A stretch of 30,536 nucleotides of DNA from Faecalibacterium sp. UBA1762 (GTDB lineage Bacteria > Bacillota > Clostridia > Oscillospirales > Ruminococcaceae): NCBI GenBank assembly GCA_002314755.1, contig DCHC01000046.1, forward strand, positions 21,884 through 52,419. Reading direction: 5' to 3'. Numbering within the stretch: position 1 is the stretch's first letter; every line of letters starts with the position of its first letter. The position numbers and the translations under genes are program-made. The notes under the pieces are model-generated. The model made no database searches, was not told the origin of the DNA, and worked only from the letters and a program-made list of their open reading frames with translations. Of the stretch, positions 22,432-30,479 are shown piece by piece.

Positions 22432-23664
22432 GTGAATATACCTGTTCTTGCCGGCGTTCCGCTGACCGCATACCGGATCCGGCTTTGTCCAAATGCCACT
22501 GCCCTGGCACAATATTCCGCCCGAGAACTAAGATACTTTCTTTTCCGCCAGTATGGCATTACCCTACCTCTTGCGGAAGGCAGCTGCAGCCCTGCGCGAT
22601 GTGAGATCGTATTCGACAGCGCCGTTCCCCTTGCTAAAAACAGATACCGTATTTGGATGCAGGACAGCCGCCTGCAGATTGCCGCCGACGGTATGCCGGG
22701 ATACGAAGCCTCTTTGCGCTATCTGCGGGATAGCTTTTTGCCTGCCCTGCTTGCCTGCCGACTGACCCTACCCTTCAGCCACGACGGACGGGGAGAAGAG
22801 GTCTGCCCCAACCCTGCCCTATTGACCCCGACCGGAGACATCCGACTGATGTATTACAATTTTAACGCGCAGAGCTGGCAGAACATCCGCAACTTTCGCC
22901 AAAATATGCAAATCGCGCTGATGGATGCCTATGCGCCGGATGTGATCGGCCTGCAGGAATTTCACCCAATCTCGCACGAAAACGGCTTTGGCAGTCAGAT
23001 CGAACAACTGGGCTTTGCCCTTGTTCCGGTAGAGATAACACCGGAGCAAAACCCCAACGGCAATAACTATACGCCTCTTTACTATCGCAAGGAAAAACTG
23101 CAGCTGGTGGATTGCGGTTACCGCACCTACACCGGTCTGAACGATGTGTATAGCAAAGGGCTTACCTGGGCAGGATTCCGGATGAAAAGCAACGGAAAGG
23201 TCTTTTCCGTGATCACCACCCACTATTGGTGGGTGGCTGACCCGGAGGGAGACGCCGCCCGTGTGGGGAACGCTGTGCAGATGCTGGATACCGTCGCCTG
23301 TCTACAGAACCACCCGGTGCTTGGCTGCGGGCCCATCTTTGCGGGCGGTGACTACAACTGCACCTATTCTTCCCCCGCGCTATCCGTGCTTTGCAGACAA
23401 GGCGGGCTGAAAAACGCGTTTGAAGCCGCTGCTTTCCGCAATGACTGCAGCGGGCACCACGGCTATGCCGCCTACGATGAGGATCAAGATGTCTTTGTCA
23501 AATGGGAAACCCCCACCGGACACTACGCTAAAGATTTTTCCATCGACCATATTCTTTACACCGGCAATGCGGATATCCGGTTGTTTTATACCGTCACAGA
23601 CCGATACGCGCTGATCAGCTCTGACCACTGCCCGCTGCTCTGTGATGCCGTTATTCATTCCTGA
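22432..23664 (+). CDS. Endonuclease/exonuclease/phosphatase-fold protein with an extra N-terminal domain
   Basis: A 410-residue protein. Residues ~135-405 form an EEP (DNase I-like) metal-dependent phosphohydrolase domain: N143 in YYNFNA, E176 in GLQEFH, D307 and N309 in GGDYN, D372-H373 and D398-H399 in SSDHCP. Residues ~1-110 are a separate alpha/beta domain ('ALAQYSARELRYFLFRQYG', then 'LQIAADGMPGYEASLRYLRD') resembling the N-terminal domain that precedes some glycosidases (GH20/GH67-type). No signal peptide is seen, so it is probably cytosolic. Substrate is unknown; nucleic acid, phospholipid or sugar phosphate are all possible in this fold. The start is GTG at 22432 with AGGAGG 12 nt upstream, somewhat far. 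It is a single-gene unit ended by a strong terminator. Confidence 0.87.
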   Translation: MNIPVLAGVPLTAYRIRLCPNATALAQYSARELRYFLFRQYGITLPLAEGSCSPARCEIVFDSAVPLAKNRYRIWMQDSRLQIAADGMPGYEASLRYLRDSFLPALLACRLTLPFSHDGRGEEVCPNPALLTPTGDIRLMYYNFNAQSWQNIRNFRQNMQIALMDAYAPDVIGLQEFHPISHENGFGSQIEQLGFALVPVEITPEQNPNGNNYTPLYYRKEKLQLVDCGYRTYTGLNDVYSKGLTWAGFRMKSNGKVFSVITTHYWWVADPEGDAARVGNAVQMLDTVACLQNHPVLGCGPIFAGGDYNCTYSSPALSVLCRQGGLKNAFEAAAFRNDCSGHHGYAAYDEDQDVFVKWETPTGHYAKDFSIDHILYTGNADIRLFYTVTDRYALISSDHCPLLCDAVIHS

Positions 23665-23708
23665 TTATTTACGGTTGGTGACAATCCTATTATCAGACGC
23701 ACCATAAT

Positions 23709-23752
23709 GAAAGCGACAGAGCGTCTCATCCGCGCCCTGTCGCTTCTTTTTT
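23709..23752 (+). terminator. Terminator of the EEP-family gene
   Basis: AAGCGACAG (23711-23719) pairs with CTGTCGCTT (23737-23745), followed by a T-run to 23752. Confidence 0.85.
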
Positions 23753-23772
23753 GTTATTCCATGAGAGTATAC

Positions 23773-24210
23773 TTATCTACGCAGAAAAGTCTCCGGAGAC
23801 TGCACGCTGCCCTCCAAAACACTCTTCAGGGTAATGCTGTCAAGGAAGCTATCCACCACCTGCTGCAGGCCGGACCAAATAGATAAGGTCATACACTCCT
23901 CACATTTCGGGCAGGTGTTCACCCCACTCTCCAAACAGGATACCGGCGCCAGATTCCCCTCCGTCACCCGCAGTATTTCACCGACAGTGTACTCCTCCGG
24001 CTTTTTGACCAAACGGTACCCACCGCCCGCACCGCGGACAGTCTGCAGCAGCCCGCTATGGTTTAACACTGGAATGATCTGTTCCAGATATTTTTTGGAT
24101 ATCTGCTGCCGCTGAGCGATATCCTTTAGTGCGATAAACCCCTCTCCCTCGTGCGCAGCAAGGTCAATCATCATGCGCAGTGCATATCTGCCCCGTGTAG
24201 AAATCAACAT
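23773..24210 (-). CDS. Rrf2-family transcriptional regulator, possibly Fe-S sensing
   Basis: A 145-residue Rrf2/IscR-type winged-helix regulator. The N-terminus 'MLISTRGRYALRMMIDLA' and the wing 'VRGAGGGYRLVK' are diagnostic. A cysteine cluster follows the DNA-binding domain at C92, C100, C103 and C106; IscR uses Cys92, 98 and 104 for its [2Fe-2S] cluster, so an iron-sulfur cofactor is plausible but the spacing differs. No isc/suf or cysteine genes are adjacent, so its targets are unknown. A dyad in its own promoter suggests autoregulation. Single-gene unit. Confidence 0.9.
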   Translation of the reverse strand: MLISTRGRYALRMMIDLAAHEGEGFIALKDIAQRQQISKKYLEQIIPVLNHSGLLQTVRGAGGGYRLVKKPEEYTVGEILRVTEGNLAPVSCLESGVNTCPKCEECMTLSIWSGLQQVVDSFLDSITLKSVLEGSVQSPETFLRR

Positions 24211-24266
24211 ATCAACTATTCCGCCTTACCAGTTATTGGCTTCTCCGTTCTAAGCTGCCGGGTTGT

Positions 24267-24295
24267 ATTTTATCACAGCAAGCTGTTTTTTTCAA
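24267..24295 (-). promoter_or_regulatory. Promoter of the Rrf2 gene with an internal dyad
   Basis: On the minus strand: -35 TTGAAA (24295-24290), 17 bp spacer, -10 TAAAAT (24272-24267). A perfect dyad ACAGC-AA-GCTGT at 24275-24286 fills the spacer, where a bound regulator would block polymerase. Confidence 0.6.
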
Positions 24296-24392
24296 TAGCC
24301 TTTTATTCTTGTTTTGCCTTGCTGTCAGCGAATGCTATCCCAACAAGTAAAGCATTTTCCCACCGTGGACAAATAGCATCCGCACTGCCAGT

Positions 24393-25112
24393 TCAAATGG
24401 TAAAGGAATTGTTATAGTTGAGCGGAAGCCCCTCTTTGTACATATGACTGTCGCCGGAATACTGCAAAACCTGGGGTACGGTATACCCATCCGGACGGTT
24501 TTCAAAATGTATCACCGTCATGCCGGAGGTTTCCATGGCAAAGTGGGAACAGAACCAGCAGTACGGAATATCCAGAATGGTACTCAAAAAAGCCATACCG
24601 AACCCTTCGTGGGCGAATAGCGCGATCCTCTTTTCGCTGGGCTGCAGTATTTTATAGGTATTTTCGTCCTCCATATGTTCATACCCCAGCTGTGCCAGAA
24701 AAGCCGTGCTCTCCCGGCGAATGCGGGCAATTCCCTCGACAAAATGATCCCCCTTGAATGCGGGATGGGTATACCACCTTTGTCCCAGATTGACGACCTC
24801 CGGCGTGTTGAAAAAACGCATATACCGATCGCTGTGGTACGCCCAGGTACGGTAATCCTCTCGCACATAGACCGCAAACTCCTGCCAGGTGTATAGTTCA
24901 TTACACCAATCCAGCCGGGTGACAGGCAGACCGGTTTTCTCTGCCGTGGGTTTTGCCGTCAGGTAAGCCCTTTCAGAGGTAGAAGCATATAATTCGTCCA
25001 GACCGGCATCCTTCAACCGCAGAGAAAGCGCCTCCGCCTGCTCGTGACCGAAGGGCGTCAGCGAATCCGGATCGTAGATGGGGTCTCCGTGCCGAATATA
25101 ATACAAAAGCAT
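24393..25112 (-). CDS. Histidine phosphatase-family protein
   Basis: A 239-residue phosphoglycerate-mutase-fold protein. The catalytic motif is R7-H8-G9 in 'LLYYIRHGD', and the second histidine lies in 'ALFAHEGFG'. 'LTPFGHEQAEALSLRLKD' is the usual helix after the motif. Such proteins are mostly small-molecule phosphatases; the substrate is not evident. The ATG at 25112 follows GAAAGGA, which overlaps the stop of the upstream acetyltransferase gene 17 bp before, so the two are in one operon. Confidence 0.9.
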   Translation of the reverse strand: MLLYYIRHGDPIYDPDSLTPFGHEQAEALSLRLKDAGLDELYASTSERAYLTAKPTAEKTGLPVTRLDWCNELYTWQEFAVYVREDYRTWAYHSDRYMRFFNTPEVVNLGQRWYTHPAFKGDHFVEGIARIRRESTAFLAQLGYEHMEDENTYKILQPSEKRIALFAHEGFGMAFLSTILDIPYCWFCSHFAMETSGMTVIHFENRPDGYTVPQVLQYSGDSHMYKEGLPLNYNNSFTI

Positions 25113-25129
25113 ACTGGTTAAACTTCCTT

Positions 25130-25765
25130 TCAAACAAGCTGCCCTGGCAGCTTGCGTTTTTCCTTTGCCGGAAAATCTGCCTCATATTTTTCAAATTCCT
25201 CCGGCCGCTCCACACAGACAAAATAGCCCTTGGGCGTGGCATATTCTCCGGTAATTCCCGCCAGATATCCGGGCACTAATTCCCTGCACAAAAAGAAGTT
25301 GGCATCCTCCCCTTCCGGCAGGCCATGATACCGTATTCCGAAGTCGCTGGCGCAGGAAAAGCCGCTTCTGCCGTAGAACAAAATATTGCCCTCAAAGCAA
25401 ACGGCGCCGTATCCCATTGCCGCGGCTTTCTCCAGCGAAACATCCAGCAAATATTTTCCGTAGCCCTGTCTTTTCAGCCGTGGGGTAACACAAATCGGTC
25501 CCATGGTCAAAATGGGCAAAACGGCTCCGTCATCCTTTTGAATAGCGGCTTTGACAAAAATATTCTGTCCGATGATCTCCCCGTCCTGTACCATCACCAG
25601 AGCAAGCTCCGGCAGATAATCCGGGTCGTCCCGCAGACAATGCAGCACAAAATGTTCCATGCAACCGGGTCTGTAAACATTCCAAAAGCTTTCTCTGACC
25701 AGATTTTCTACTTCGCGATAGTCTTTTTTCTCTTCTGTTCGGATTATAATGTGATTGGTATTCAT
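25130..25765 (-). CDS. GNAT-family N-acetyltransferase
   Basis: A 211-residue GNAT protein. The N-terminal strand-helix 'IIIRTEEKKDYREVENLV' is typical, the acetyl-CoA pyrophosphate loop lies at about residues 96-104 ('RLKRQGYGK') after the 'ICVTP' strand, and 'YGRSGF' ends the core. A ~50-residue tail after the GNAT core carries 'GYFVCVE', as in the YhbS-like group. Acceptor substrate unknown. The ATG at 25765 has AGGAGGTT upstream. First gene of an operon with the histidine phosphatase. Confidence 0.9.
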   Translation of the reverse strand: MNTNHIIIRTEEKKDYREVENLVRESFWNVYRPGCMEHFVLHCLRDDPDYLPELALVMVQDGEIIGQNIFVKAAIQKDDGAVLPILTMGPICVTPRLKRQGYGKYLLDVSLEKAAAMGYGAVCFEGNILFYGRSGFSCASDFGIRYHGLPEGEDANFFLCRELVPGYLAGITGEYATPKGYFVCVERPEEFEKYEADFPAKEKRKLPGQLV

Positions 25766-25768
25766 ACT

Positions 25769-25839
25769 AACCTCCTGAATGTTGTTTTCTTCAACGTTCT
25801 TCCGACGGGAGGTTTACTGATCGTACCTGCAACCTCCCG
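25769..25839 (-). promoter_or_regulatory. Possible Shine-Dalgarno switch in the GNAT operon leader
   Basis: Three segments in transcript order: CGGGAGGTT (25839-25831), its perfect complement AACCTCCCG (25814-25806), and the ribosome binding site CAGGAGGTT (25777-25769). The middle one can pair 9 bp with the first (16 nt loop) or 7 bp with the ribosome binding site, so the two helices exclude each other. The rest of the 325 bp gap 25766-26090 shows an ATG-TGA minimal frame behind GGAG just upstream, a TACAAT box at about 25860-25866 without a convincing -35, and nothing else recognisable. Confidence 0.45.
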
Positions 25840-26051
25840 GTCACATTACAATCTCCGGTGTATTGTACTTAAACAAAAAGCACTCTCCTTGCAATTCAAT
25901 CTAATTTTTCAGACGAAGAAAGCTCATTTTCCTTCCTATGCGTCTGCAATCTTATATTACCAGCTTCCTGTCAGAATGTCAATTCATAATGGTTGCTCAT
26001 ATTAACTCAATACAGTGCAGTTCTTCATTAGTTATTGCATTCTTTGTAAAG

Positions 26052-26088
26052 AAAAAAGGCAGCAGACTTTCTATCAAAATCTGCTACC
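26052..26088 (-). terminator. Terminator of the tRNA-Ala gene
   Basis: On the minus strand GGTAGCAGA (26088-26080) pairs with TCTGCTGCC (26066-26058, one wobble), followed by six Ts, directly after the tRNA 3' end. Confidence 0.85.
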
Positions 26089-26093
26089 CTCTA

Positions 26094-26169
26094 TGGTGGA
26101 CCCGAAGAGATTCGAACTCTCGGTCTCTCGGATGCGAACCGAACGCTTTACCAACTAAGCTACGGGCCC
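26094..26169 (-). tRNA. tRNA-Ala (anticodon CGC)
   Basis: A full cloverleaf of 76 nt on the minus strand. The acceptor stem GGGCCCG pairs with CGGGTCC, including the G3:U70 wobble pair that is the identity element for alanine. The anticodon loop is TTCGCAT with anticodon CGC (codon GCG), the T-arm has TTCGAAT, and the 3' CCA is encoded. It is a single tRNA with its own terminator, downstream of no other RNA gene. Confidence 0.93.
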
Positions 26170-26292
26170 TTAGGTACTTGTTATAGTATAGCCTTGAATA
26201 GCAAAAATGTCAAGAACTTTTTACGGCAAATCTTCCCTGCGGGCAACAAAATGTCCCGGCTGCAAAAAAAACAACCGGGACGCTTTCAGATA

Positions 26293-27513
26293 TCAGGCCA
26301 ATGTAACCTTGCGGAAAATCTTTTTTCCCTTCTTCAGTACAACACCGTTGGTCAGTCTGGCGCCATCAACCGACAGGGTAGGGTCGGTCACCTTTTCGCC
26401 ATCCATCAGAATGCCGCCCTGTTGCACCAGACGGCGCGCTTCGCCGTTGGATGCGCACAAACCGGCAGCAACCAGCAGGGATAGCACACCGATCCTGCCG
26501 CCACTCAGCTGGTCAGCGCCGACGGTTGCGGTGGGCATATTTTCATCTTCACCGCCCACAAATATGCTCTTGGCCGCTGCCTCGGCCTTGGCGGCCTCCG
26601 ATTCGCCGTGAACCAGCTTGGTCAGCTCGTAGGCCAGAATCTCCTTGGCACGGTTCAGCTGCTCGCCCTCCCAACTGTCCATCTCATCGATCTGCTCCAG
26701 CGGCAGGAAGGTCAGCATACGGATGCATTTCAGCACATCTGCGTCACCAACATTGCGCCAGTACTGGTAGAATTCATAAGGGGAGGTCTTTTCGGGATCC
26801 AGCCAGACAGCGCCCTTGCCGGTCTTACCCATCTTTTTGCCCTCGGAATTGAGCAGCAGGGTGATGGTCATGGCATTGGCGTCTCCGTTCAGCTTTCGGC
26901 GGATCAGTTCTCTGCCACCCAACATATTGCTCCACTGATCGTCGCCGCCGAACTGCAGATTGCAGCCTATGGTCTGGTACATATGGTAGAAGTCGTAGCT
27001 CTGCATGATCATGTAGTTGAACTCAAGGAAGGACAAGCCCTTCTCCATACGCTGCTTGTAGCACTCGGCACGCAGCATATTGTTGACAGAAAAGCAAGCG
27101 CCAACCTCCCGCAGCAACTCAATGTAATTCAGCTTCAGTAACCAGTCGGCATTGTTGACCATGACAGCCTTGCCCTCGCCAAACTCGATAAACCGCTCCA
27201 TCTGCTTTTTAAAGCAGTCACAGTTGTGCTGAATGGTCTCGGGGGTCATCATGGAGCGCATATCGGTCCGACCGGATGGATCGCCGATATAGCCGGTACC
27301 GCCGCCGATCAGCGCAATGGGGCGGTTGCCCGCCATCTGCAGACGCTTCATCAGGCACAGTGCCATAAAATGACCTACATGCAGGCTGTCTGCGGTGGGG
27401 TCAAATCCGATATAGAAAATGGCCTTGCCGTTATTGACCAGGTCGCGAACCTTCTCTTCGTCGGTAACCTGGGCGATCAGACCGCGGGCAACCAGCTCTT
27501 CATAAATTTCCAT
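26293..27513 (-). CDS. tyrS: Tyrosyl-tRNA synthetase
   Basis: Class I aminoacyl-tRNA synthetase of 406 residues charging tRNA-Tyr. The HIGH motif is H45-V-G-H48 in 'DPTADSLHVGH', the KMSKS loop is KMGKT at 227-231, the tyrosine pocket includes 'QFGGDDQWSN', and an S4 RNA-binding domain occupies about 340-406. The ATG at 27513 follows AAGGAGAG; longer in-frame starts would read into the T-box terminator. Expression is governed by the tyrosine T-box just upstream. Confidence 0.97.
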   Translation of the reverse strand: MEIYEELVARGLIAQVTDEEKVRDLVNNGKAIFYIGFDPTADSLHVGHFMALCLMKRLQMAGNRPIALIGGGTGYIGDPSGRTDMRSMMTPETIQHNCDCFKKQMERFIEFGEGKAVMVNNADWLLKLNYIELLREVGACFSVNNMLRAECYKQRMEKGLSFLEFNYMIMQSYDFYHMYQTIGCNLQFGGDDQWSNMLGGRELIRRKLNGDANAMTITLLLNSEGKKMGKTGKGAVWLDPEKTSPYEFYQYWRNVGDADVLKCIRMLTFLPLEQIDEMDSWEGEQLNRAKEILAYELTKLVHGESEAAKAEAAAKSIFVGGEDENMPTATVGADQLSGGRIGVLSLLVAAGLCASNGEARRLVQQGGILMDGEKVTDPTLSVDGARLTNGVVLKKGKKIFRKVTLA

Positions 27514-27549
27514 CTTGTACTCTCCTTGCTTATCTAATTGTAATTCATC

Positions 27550-27827
27550 AAAAAAAGTCCCCTGCCCCATAAGGGCAGAGGACGAATTTCACGCGGTACC
27601 ACCTCTGAACGCATCTTCTTCGCAAAAGATGCCTCTGTGCGTATAAAACGCAACCACGCTTAACGCGCGCCACACGGCCGTGCCTACTGCCTTGCCGCTG
27701 CAAGGGTTCGGGCGACTGCTCAGGGATGTATTCACACTTGTTTCCGATACCTCTTTTCAGCGGACAGAGGCTCTCTGCAATCGGAGAATAAGGCTACTGG
27801 TTCCCTTCTCAGCATTTTCTGTATCCT
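27550..27827 (-). promoter_or_regulatory. Tyrosine T-box riboswitch of tyrS
   Basis: On the minus strand: the T-box sequence AGAGGTGGTACCGCG (27606-27592), a terminator stem GTCCTCTGCCC/GGGGCAGGGGAC with a T-run (27583-27550), and Stem I elements upstream including the 'AGAAGGGA' bulge region. A UAC tyrosine codon at 27730-27728 within GAATACATC is the likely specifier. Uncharged tRNA-Tyr would stabilise the antiterminator and allow tyrS transcription. Confidence 0.92.
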
Positions 27828-27832
27828 GTAAT

Positions 27833-27861
27833 AAGATACACGAAACCGGATTTTTTGTCAA
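27833..27861 (-). promoter_or_regulatory. tyrS T-box promoter
   Basis: On the minus strand: perfect -35 TTGACA (27861-27856), 17 bp spacer, -10 TATCTT (27838-27833), directly before the T-box. Confidence 0.75.
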
Positions 27862-27877
27862 GGTATACCAGGTGCGA

Positions 27878-27913
27878 TTCCTGAACTTTTTTCTGCGTTT
27901 CCTGAACTTTTTT
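27878..27913. repeat. Two direct copies of a 15 bp sequence, 21 bp apart, upstream of the tyrS promoter
   Basis: TTCCTGAACTTTTTT occurs at 27878-27892 and again at 27899-27913. The 21 bp period is two helical turns and the repeat ends 17 bp upstream of the -35. Each copy carries an A/T tract, so it may act as an UP-like element or a protein site; it is also just beyond the stop of the mannosidase gene. Confidence 0.7.
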
Positions 27914-27929
27914 CGTCAAAGACGCCTTT

Positions 27930-30416
27930 TTATCGAATATCCTCAACAAAGTTTACCCGGTTTGCCGTTCCGTCCTTTTTCAGTCGCAAAGAAAACACCT
28001 CCTGCCCGCGGATATCAAAGGTAATAGACGGATATCCCGCCAGCATAAGGGTGGCTTTGCAGGCATTTCCGGTGGTCTCCCGGCAGCGAACAATCACATC
28101 GCCGCTGGCGTCCTCCGCAAACTTGACCGCGCCCAGCTCGACCCCGGCAGGGGTTAACTGCAGGAAAGAAGCCTGTTGCGGCGCACCGGTGCCCTTGTGG
28201 TAGCTTTCCCGCACCGGAACCGCCGGACTGTTCAACAGGGCAGCAAGGTTTGTCACCTCACTAAACTGCACCGGCCCGTTGTGGGGAACAATCACATAGC
28301 TGAATAGCTGCATTCCCTCATCGGTGTAGCGATCCGCAGCACCCTCCCTGCCAAAATAGTGATCGGCATACATCGCGTTGCGCACTACCGTCACACGCAG
28401 CTCGTTCTCCTTACAGCTATAGGCATACTTGCCGTCATTTAAGATCGCAACGCCGTGCAGACTGCCATCCTTCGCGGTGGCGGTAACATCTGCCCAGCGC
28501 TGGGCAGGCTGCTCTTCGCCTGTGGCCTTACGGCAGATAAAACCGTAGGGAATTTCCGCTGTATCAAACGCGTTTTCACCGGTGATCGGGAAAGCCAGCT
28601 TTACCAGAGTGTGGGGCTGCTGCCAAACCGCACGGCACTGAACATGCAGCTGCTTTTGATCGGCTGTGAGGTAGAAAATCTGCTGCAAACGGGAATCCTT
28701 GTATTTGTACTCAACCTTTACCCCGCTGCGCAGCTTTCCCTGCTCTTTCCATGTCACGGAAACCGGGGTCATGCGGGTGATCAGCTTGTCAAAATAGTCC
28801 TGCCCGTGAGCCCAGGAATCGTTTTCGCTGTCATCCAGCACCAGCGGCAGGGCAGCCGGTGCGACAAAGCTTTCGGTGTTCGCCTGCTTATCCCACAGGG
28901 ATACCACCGCGCCGGAGGTGGCATCGATCCGGACCGAAAGGTACCGGTTTTCCATCACCAGCCCTCCGTCCTGCTCCCCGGTAGTGACCGAATCAAATCC
29001 CTGCGGGGCAGCACCTTCCCCCGTACTCTGCACCCAATAGGTCGCATAACCGCAGGCAGGCAGCCGAACCGGGAAAAGGACATCAAAATGGTCCACCCGG
29101 TCGTTCCGGGAGGCTCTGACAATTTGAGCAGGTACCGATTTTCCGACGGCATCCTTCACCTGAACCGTCTGTGTCCAGGCGGGGGAACAGGGCACCTGCA
29201 CCGTGGTGCTGACAGGCTGCGCATGGGGATTAAACACCACCACCGGCGCGGGGAAACACCCATCTACCCCGCTGCAGTGGCGCACCTCGCAGCAGGCAGG
29301 CTCACTGACACCCTCTATCCAGGTATCGATCCTGCGGGAAAAATACAACAGTGCTGCCAACTGCTGCTGAGCGGCAAGCTGTCGAGCGTAACCAATGGAG
29401 GAGCGCGCGTCATCATACGCCTCGGGGATACAACAGCCAGCTATAATATCGTGAAATTGGTTAAAGGCCAAATGTTTCCAAGCGTCTTTAAACAGTTGCG
29501 TAGCCGGCTTTCTACCGGAGACCTGCGCGGCAAGGGTATCCCACACCTCCGCGGCAAACAGGTCATTTTCCGCTTGACGATTCCACTGCTTGACCGGGGA
29601 GTTTAGCGCGTAACAGCCGCTGGCGTGGTGCTGCAGCTCGTTATTCCAGACCGGCAGCTCCGGGTTTTGCAGCCGAACCGCCTTGAAATAACTGTCCGGA
29701 TCAGAGAAAATGACCTGACATTCCTTCTGTCGGGATTGAATATACTCGATATCCCACCGGGTAGGACCGCCGCCATGGTTGCCCACGCCGTAGAAAAACA
29801 TCAGAGGCAGATCCAGCTCGTCCCGCTGGCGCTTAGTCTCGGCCAGCTTTTCCGGCAGATTGGTGGCACTGGCATTGGTCTCATAGCCTTGGATGATCCG
29901 CTGCACCAGTACCCGACTGCCATCCGCACCTTCCCACCAGAAAACTGTGGGCAGATGCTTCTCATGCTCGCCGGGGCGCATCATGACATAATACTTCATG
30001 CCGGACTGCCGCAGGATCTGAGGCAAGCCCGCGTTATGGCCAAAGGAATCCACATTGTAGCCCACCTTGGCGGCGTGGCCCAGCTTTTCCTTCAAAAAGC
30101 CCTGGCCCAGCAGCGTATGCCGGGCAAAGCTCTCTCCGGAGGGCGCATTGCAATCCGGCTGCACCCACCAGCCGCCCACCGGCACCCAGCGGCCCTCCTG
30201 CACCCGACGCCGGATCTGGGCAAACATAGCGGGTTCATTTTCCATGACCCACTCATAATAGCTCACGGCACCGGCCGTGAAAATATAACCCGGCTGTTCC
30301 TCCATGCGCTGCAGAGCACTGGCAAAGGTGGCCTTGATTTCCGCGGCGCCCTGAGGAAAACGCCAAAGCCAGACAGGATCCAGATGGGCATTGCCTACCA
30401 GATGAATCGACTTCAT
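27930..30416 (-). CDS. GH38 alpha-mannosidase
   Basis: Retaining alpha-mannosidase of glycoside hydrolase family 38, 828 residues. The N-terminal barrel has the zinc ligands H11 and D13 in 'GNAHLDPVWLW', the nucleophile D123 in 'GYNVDSFGHNAGLP', and 'HDIIAGCCIPEAYDD' (a further zinc ligand region), followed by the helical and beta-sandwich domains usual for the family. No signal peptide, so it acts in the cytosol on imported mannosides or mannose-containing oligosaccharides. The ATG at 30416 has GGAGG upstream; an upstream in-frame start would include the promoter. It is divergent from a gene at the window edge, probably a regulator or transporter of the same system. Confidence 0.95.
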   Translation of the reverse strand: MKSIHLVGNAHLDPVWLWRFPQGAAEIKATFASALQRMEEQPGYIFTAGAVSYYEWVMENEPAMFAQIRRRVQEGRWVPVGGWWVQPDCNAPSGESFARHTLLGQGFLKEKLGHAAKVGYNVDSFGHNAGLPQILRQSGMKYYVMMRPGEHEKHLPTVFWWEGADGSRVLVQRIIQGYETNASATNLPEKLAETKRQRDELDLPLMFFYGVGNHGGGPTRWDIEYIQSRQKECQVIFSDPDSYFKAVRLQNPELPVWNNELQHHASGCYALNSPVKQWNRQAENDLFAAEVWDTLAAQVSGRKPATQLFKDAWKHLAFNQFHDIIAGCCIPEAYDDARSSIGYARQLAAQQQLAALLYFSRRIDTWIEGVSEPACCEVRHCSGVDGCFPAPVVVFNPHAQPVSTTVQVPCSPAWTQTVQVKDAVGKSVPAQIVRASRNDRVDHFDVLFPVRLPACGYATYWVQSTGEGAAPQGFDSVTTGEQDGGLVMENRYLSVRIDATSGAVVSLWDKQANTESFVAPAALPLVLDDSENDSWAHGQDYFDKLITRMTPVSVTWKEQGKLRSGVKVEYKYKDSRLQQIFYLTADQKQLHVQCRAVWQQPHTLVKLAFPITGENAFDTAEIPYGFICRKATGEEQPAQRWADVTATAKDGSLHGVAILNDGKYAYSCKENELRVTVVRNAMYADHYFGREGAADRYTDEGMQLFSYVIVPHNGPVQFSEVTNLAALLNSPAVPVRESYHKGTGAPQQASFLQLTPAGVELGAVKFAEDASGDVIVRCRETTGNACKATLMLAGYPSITFDIRGQEVFSLRLKKDGTANRVNFVEDIR

Positions 30417-30443
30417 ATAAACCTCCAGAAATGGTATGATTTC

Positions 30444-30472
30444 ATTATAAACGCAGGCCCGATAAAAGGCAA
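30444..30472 (-). promoter_or_regulatory. Promoter of the GH38 gene
   Basis: On the minus strand: -35 TTGCCT (30472-30467), 17 bp spacer, perfect -10 TATAAT (30449-30444). Confidence 0.7.
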
Positions 30473-30473
30473 T

Positions 30474-30479
30474 AGCGCT
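30474..30479. promoter_or_regulatory. Possible operator core between divergent promoters
   Basis: The self-complementary AGCGCT lies exactly between the two back-to-back -35 boxes. The wider context AAGCGCTA resembles the centre of catabolite-response (cre) and LacI-family sites, but the flanks match poorly, so this is tentative. Confidence 0.25.

Noticed and set aside
25325..26005. 226-codon open frame on the plus strand
   Set aside because: Mostly antisense to the GNAT gene and running into the intergenic leader; no start signals.
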